A DNA stretch of 20,491 nt, from assembly GCA_011763485.2 (NCBI GenBank), contig JAANSK020282602.1, positions 1 through 20,491 of the forward strand, given 5' to 3'. The position numbers and the translations under genes are program-made. The notes beneath the pieces are model-generated. The model had not been told where the DNA came from. It did no database searches and was given only the letters and a program-made list of their open reading frames with translations. Origin of the DNA: Isoetes engelmannii (Eukaryota; Streptophyta; Lycopodiopsida; Isoetales; Isoetaceae). How positions within the stretch are numbered: the first letter of the stretch is position 1; every line of letters starts with the position of its first letter. Shown piece after piece: positions 15,923 to 20,491 of the stretch.

Positions 15923-16593
15923 AATATTAGCTTTTTAAAAACATAATGGCTGATAACGGGACGGGTCGCGACCTTCAGCATCGTGATCTAGCAACACAGC
16001 AAAAGCCACAGTCATTTCGGCCATTTTCGGATCTTTCTCTTTTGATGCCGAAAGGTTATGGTGGGCTTTTGGATTCTATTGGATTCTATTGGATTCTCAG
16101 TTGTAGGCAGTTTTGAAGACATATTATTGCGGTGTTCTCAAGTCAGAGCCCAGTTGGGTGGAGAGTTTGTCCCTAAATACAAGAAGTCCTGGGATTATAT
16201 CAGTCTTTGCTGATTGAGTCTGTAAGTCTATGCAGAAGAATGGATCAATCATATCACTTTTCAGAGCTGCATGGCATATAATCAGATTCGAACACGTTAT
16301 GCTCTGTTGGTCAGGCCCGACCAGCCGCTACACATGATACTAAATATCACTTCAGTGCGATCACTAGGATCATAACTCCAAGAGGTTATGGATATGAGGG
16401 CTCAGATATTCCTCGAAACAACCACTTAATGTGTATATTTATATACTTCATCATGTATATTTGTACAGCTTGTCAGCAATCTTATTGCTGCTACGATTTT
16501 TTCCTCGAAAAACCTTTGAAGCAGGGGTTTTTTTAACCTGGGTATTAATGCGTCTGCTGCGCTTTTTTCCATAGGTCGATTGGTCTCCATGAT
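15923..16593. other. Unassigned intergenic DNA
   Basis: No gene or RNA is recognised. GGATTCTATT is repeated two and a half times at 16071-16097. TGGTCAGGCCCGACCA near 16310 is a short hairpin. A LINE 3' end, with poly-A tail, is not seen here. Confidence 0.45.
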
Positions 16594-16599
16594 AATAAA

Positions 16600-17531
16600 A
16601 AGGAAAAAATATAAAAATGCCCCTATATTTTATGGAATTTATGAAAATATCCCTGTATTTCTATAAATAATGTAAATGCCCCTACGTTTTTTTCTACAAG
16701 CAAGAATGGGCCTACAATTCTTCTACGCAAGCAAAGAGCAGTGCAATCAAAGAGCTCAAATCAAGCTTTGAGCTTCCCTTTTCTATCCTATTTGTGCCAT
16801 AGCCATTCTGTGTGCTGGAAATGGAGTACTGCTATTTTTCGAAGCTTCATACGACACGATTATACATCTTTCCACATCTGAAGATCCCCTTGTGCACTTC
16901 TCCATCACGTTGTTTCCGAATTGAGAAGAGGTTGATGTCTTAATTATTCAAATTTGCCCAGGCTTGGATCTTCTGAGAATTTGGATAAAAAATTGGGCGA
17001 GAAGCCAGTTTGAGGCCAAGAAATTCTGTGGGTTTGGTTGCCGGAATAGTTAGAACAGCCATAGCCAAATTGAGGATTATCCTTTTTTATGAGCTCATAG
17101 GAAGAACAAGAAGTTCCGGTTCTTTGTTTCTGAAAACCCAATGTCTCAGCACCCATCTCTGCATTTTTTCAGCTATGGGCTTTGCTTAATTTGAAGACTG
17201 TATAGAAAAACAATTTGAACTCCACCGAAATATCTACTGACTGGAAGCAACGGCCCTAAATTAATACTCTATTTTAGAATAGGCATTGTTTTCGAGCAGA
17301 TCACCTCTGAAATGGGCTCCGAATTCTCAAAATCAATTTGATCTCCTTCGAAATTGCCCTTTGAAGCAAAGCGATCTTCTACTGGAACTGTTTTCGCAGA
17401 TGGGCTCCTCTCATGCCAGATATAAGGACTGTAGCAATTCGCATAAGTAGGGGCATTCTAATAATAAAAGAAAATACAAGGGCATTTTCATAAATGTTAA
17501 TAAATACAAGGGCATTTTTATAATTTTCCTT
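16600..17531. mobile_element. Non-autonomous TIR element (Mutator-like MITE candidate), about 932 bp
   Basis: The left arm 16600-16685 and right arm 17446-17531 are inverted copies. Each starts AAGGAAAA, runs through TATAAAAATGCCC and ATTTATGAAAAT, and ends GAATGCCCCTAC or AAATGCCCCTAC; identity is roughly 75-80% with small gaps. Each arm is made of three sub-repeats of about 30-35 bp around (A)AAATGCCC(C/T)TGTATTTT. AATAAA flanks both ends (16594-16599 and 17532-17537) and may be a target-site duplication, though A-rich context weakens this. The interior has no transposase; a 70-codon minus open frame (16944-17156) is unrecognised and could be captured DNA. Long arms favour a Mutator-like origin, but a 9-bp duplication is not seen. 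Confidence 0.75.
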
Positions 17532-17537
17532 AATAAA

Positions 17538-18210
17538 AATCAATTTAATTTAGTTAGCAATTTAACATAACATAACAGTCAGTGCGAAACAACCCTTAGT
17601 TGGCAAACGCATGAAGAATGTAGATGCATAGTCGTTATGATTTTAGATCTTGACCCTATTAAGTAGAATTGTTAAATGCATGATGGGGATGCAATGATCA
17701 TCTAGTTTGTTCTTTGAACATTATTATTAATGGACTATAGGTTTGGCTTGTAGGTCAAAGCATGGAAGTGGGGAACACTTTTTGTTTCAACGACACATAG
17801 TGCTTAGTGGGTGCTTTCTAGAGACGTATTATTTTAAAATATTTTAATTCTAATTTTTTGATATTTTTCCCTAAAAAGTATTAACATTGCGCCTTGAAAT
17901 ACAAAATTTCAGCGTTAACGTAATCATAGAAAAAAAAAAGATAAAAATAAATAAGTTTTCTAGTATTGGATGCTTAGTGGGCGCTTGACTGGCGTGAAAA
18001 TGCCCCCAAGCTGCACTAACAAAAACACTAAGGAACCAAGTCATGACTTGTTTGTTGGGCAATTATTTTGTTTGGCCCCTAACGTTACACAAAGTAGGAA
18101 TTATGTTTAACAATTCATATTTTCAAACAGATTATAATTCCATTTTAAGTCTTTCGAATAAGCAAAAGCAACAAGATTTGGAAATGAAAGAATTGGGCTC
18201 TTTGGTGCAG
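17538..18210. other. AT-rich intergenic DNA
   Basis: TGCTTAGTGGG(T/C)GCTT occurs at about 17799 and again at about 17969, a short direct repeat flanking an A/T-rich stretch. No gene or structural RNA is recognised. Confidence 0.45.
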
Positions 18211-18300
18211 CTTATCTTATCTTATCTTATCTTATCTTATCTTATCTTATCTTATCTTATCTTATCTTATCTTATCTTATCTTATCTTAGGGCATAAAAC
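18211..18300. repeat. (CTTAT)n microsatellite, 18 units
   Basis: Seventeen perfect CTTAT units are followed by a final CTTAG. The purity suggests it is young and length-variable. The open frame through it (repeated LILSY) is a by-product. Confidence 0.97.
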
Positions 18301-19307
18301 AAAGTGACTAGAAATGCCCATTCTTGAGGATGAATTAGAAGGAAGAATATTTGCTTGACACATTTGGATTCCCTTTTTAGGAAGCACTTTTAAAATACAA
18401 AATAGAATGGATATTCTTGTCGCTCAAACTATATCCCCGATTTGGGTTAAAATACCCTATTTTCCATAAAACCAAGAAGGGTTTCCACATGCAGGAAGCC
18501 CGGAAGGATTTCCGCAAAGAAAATAAAATCCAGAACGAATTTTTGGCCGCCGCTCATAAATTCAGGCAAATTAAGTTCCTCCAATCATTAATTCAGGCAA
18601 ATTCAATTGCTATGACTAGTATTCTGGAAGACACCCTTTTCTTTTTTTCTCAGGAAAAAGCTTGTTTGTGCTTCCCGATGTCGATTCGGAGGAGCTTTCT
18701 GTTCATCTCACCATTATCAATCTATAACTGCTTCAATCTAGTCCAAGAAGGATTTCCCTGGTAAATAATTAATCAACTTTTGGAATTTGTTGAAAGTTGT
18801 TTGATCAAATCCGGAAGCATGAAACTCATAGAATTCTATACAAACGTCTCCAAATTTCTGAAGCGGAGATTTAGGACATTTGCGAGCTAGGTTAAACCAA
18901 TTTCTTACATGTGGAGGGCAAGTTCTTTCCTAGGTATGTTTTTTTTTTCTTTTCTTTGTGTAAGAGAAGCCTTGGCAAGGCAAGTTTCAGTTCAAGTAGC
19001 GGCCGAATCTCAGTCAATATTTCTATCTGCTTCTGCGGGAGGGTTCACAAAGTCTAATTCGGCAAATTATTGCGGACCCCTTCTGATGCTTTTGAAACTG
19101 CCCCTGAATAGACTTTGGTAAGTCTCTGCCACCATATCTATCATCTAATACTCATTTGTTTGGATTTAAAGCTATTGTTTATGGATAATCTAGTTTTAGA
19201 GTTTAGAAAATTCTATAATCAACGCAATGGATTTTTTTACCATGGAGATGGAAGGCCCAGTTTCTTCAAGCCCAAGTACCTTTTATATGAAAGTGGTACC
19301 CAAAACA
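18301..19307. other. Unassigned DNA with inverted copies of the right-hand 20-bp motif
   Basis: GAAGGGTTTCC (18476-18486), GGAAGGATTTCC (18502-18513) and GAAGGATTTCC (18747-18757) are reverse complements of the core of the motif array at 20218-20469. Around 18476 the likeness extends (CCACATGCAGGAAG versus the complement of the 20218-20264 pair). Plus open frames 18417-18764 (115 codons; KTKKGFHMQEARKDFRKENK) and 18909-19121 are unrecognised. CCTAGGTATGT near 18930 looks like a splice donor but has no assignable gene. Confidence 0.35.
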
Positions 19308-20200
19308 TCATATATCCTCGTGGGCCACCTTGAAGCGGTAAGTGGCTTTCTCAACCAGTATGCCAGTGTCGTACAACTTCTTTCCTCTCCCGATCATATT
19401 ACTCCATACAGCTTGAAAATCTCTCGTGTGTAGCATCATATTAGTTGTTGCTTCTGCAACAGAGGGATGCAAGGGCCGAGACTATTCATCATCTTCATAA
19501 TTTGGGTTGTGTCCATCGTGCCCAACACGAATGTGTATTGTGGCAGAACTTTCTGTACTCGGATTGATCGACATCACTGTGCAAAGACAAACCCACATCT
19601 TATTTTGAAGTTCTTTCTTGTCTGCCTTCCATCTAACCTCCCATGCTTACGTGCACTTCCCCCTCGATGACACATGTAATCAACACGTGTCATATCATTC
19701 ATCCAATTCCTAGTATAGCGACAAAGCAATTTGACCTTGTGCTCTGCCTGTAACTGCTTCACTCGACTATCCAAGGAGTAGTATAGTACTATCTTGTCGC
19801 CTCACATGCTTCGTGTTGAGAACTGCATCCACATACTGCAATGTGTTGCCTCACATAATCTTCTGGAATGCTATGAAACTTGGCTCCCATCTGCCATACC
19901 TTCTTAATGTTATCTAAAGTAAGGCATATAGGCAAGCACCCTAAACCGCCTTCGCCATGCGCTCTGAAAATAATTTGCTTTCACATCCATGATGTAGAGC
20001 AATTTCTCAAATGTCAAGCGCAAGAGAAGACGAGATTCTGTATGGATTTGCAGCTTCTCCTGGCAACTCAACCAACTTTCCATGATTTGTGTATCTCATG
20101 GCTTTTGTGACTGGCGAATGTACCCTTTGGGATACTTGGATCCGCTTGAAGGAAAGAGAGGAAAAATGATTCAAACATGTAGGATATGGCTCAAAAAAAA
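19308..20200 (-). pseudogene. Eroded transposase-like relic (FAR1/ZSWIM/Mutator-type), minus strand
   Basis: Several minus-strand frames are strongly coding-like. 20200-20007 includes VTKAMRYTNHGKLVELPGEA. About 19935-19800 includes LTLDNIKKVWQMGAKFHSIP, then EDYVRQHIAVCGC. 19774-19574 includes RYTRNWMNDMTRVDYMCHRG and ARKHGRLDGRQTRKNFKIRC. 19603-19308 is open except for one stop and reads IHIRVGHDGHNPNYEDDE, then LHPSVAEATTNMML and DFQAVWSNMIGRGKKLYDTG. The order C-H-R-G-G..., basic stretch, IRCG, then (V)HIRVGHDGHNP resembles the FAR1-like zinc-binding region that precedes a Mutator-type transposase or ZSWIM protein. At least four frame changes separate the parts. No catalytic DDE core is identified. 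The family call is tentative. Confidence 0.4.
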
Positions 20201-20217
20201 ATAAAATCATTTTATGT

Positions 20218-20469
20218 GGAAACCCTTCCTATTTTCCAGCATGTGAAAACCCTTCCTATTTTTCAAGTTACAATATAAATTCAAATTTTGAATTTTGAAT
20301 TCTAGGGTGACATGCAATCCTTGATAGATGTGCCGCTTTAATGGACTGTCGGTAAGTTACGCATGTGAATATTTGCAAATATTAATGCTGTAGAAACCCT
20401 CCTACTTTCCCTAGAAATTTTCAAATTGAGAAACCCTTCCTATTTTCCTTGGAAACCTTCCTATTTTCC
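20218..20469. repeat. Array of five copies of GGAAACCCTTCCTATTTTCC
   Basis: Copies lie at 20218-20237, 20245-20264, 20393-20410, 20430-20448 and 20451-20469, with 0-3 differences each. Spacing is irregular. Short repeated units of this kind occur in terminal regions of Mutator-like elements. The array flanks the transposase-like relic and reaches the window edge, so the true end is not seen. Confidence 0.85.
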
Positions 20470-20491
20470 AAAGCAAGAAATTCCCAAGGGT

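Noticed and set aside
16944-17156. 70-codon minus-strand open frame inside the TIR element
   Set aside because: Unrecognised, short, and not near any transposase motif; kept only as a note in the element entry.
18043-18297. 84-codon open frame ending in repeated LILSY
   Set aside because: The repeat is the translation of the CTTAT microsatellite.
1-20491. CRISPR arrays, operons, ribosome binding sites or prophage
   Set aside because: The spliced CLP1 gene shows that this is eukaryotic nuclear DNA; the direct repeats present lack regular spacers.
1-20491. tRNA, rRNA or snRNA genes
   Set aside because: I found no cloverleaf, conserved rRNA block or plant snRNA promoter pair by eye; a covariance-model scan would settle it.

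Overview
The window reads as nuclear DNA of a land plant. The evidence is one intact, intron-rich housekeeping gene (CLP1, plus strand, 7966-11295) with plant-type sequence, the remains of a plant receptor-like kinase gene, and plant-type LINE remnants with a DUF4283-like ORF1. Protein motifs do not place it below land plant. A non-seed plant or a large-genome lineage would fit the repeat-rich, slowly eroding intergenic DNA, but that is a guess.

Layout. 1-2750: mostly unassigned sequence with a 112-codon charged open frame (805-1143) and small minus-strand open frames. 2758-4541: minus-strand LINE ORF1 relic with a DUF4283-like core and a near-in-frame tandem duplication, preceded by a leader hairpin. 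4700-6700: AT-rich DNA with a local tandem duplication (5101-5252) and a diverged pair of direct repeats about 930 bp apart. 6701-7350: unprocessed (intron-retaining) kinase pseudogene, minus strand. 7950-11295: CLP1, ten coding exons giving 441 residues, with a two-codon uORF just before the start, a NAGNAG acceptor before exon 9, and a 1.2 kb third intron that holds antisense coding-like relics. 11700-13760: a zone of foldbacks and small tandem duplications. 14348-15922: plus-strand LINE relic with ORF1 tail and the start of ORF2 (endonuclease), joined by a TGATG stop/start overlap, with no reverse transcriptase. 16600-17531: non-autonomous element with about 86 bp terminal inverted repeats built of smaller sub-repeats. 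18211-18300: (CTTAT)n microsatellite. 18470-20491: eroded minus-strand transposase-like relic next to an array of a 20 bp motif, perhaps a decayed Mutator-like element running off the window.

Only CLP1 looks functional. Its product is expected to act in nuclear mRNA 3'-end formation (cleavage factor II with PCF11) and possibly as an RNA 5'-hydroxyl kinase. The rest is mobile-element and pseudogene debris. I found no evidence of a new multi-gene system. The most useful observations are the translation-coupling junction in the LINE, the CLP1 uORF and NAGNAG site, and the two terminal-repeat structures.
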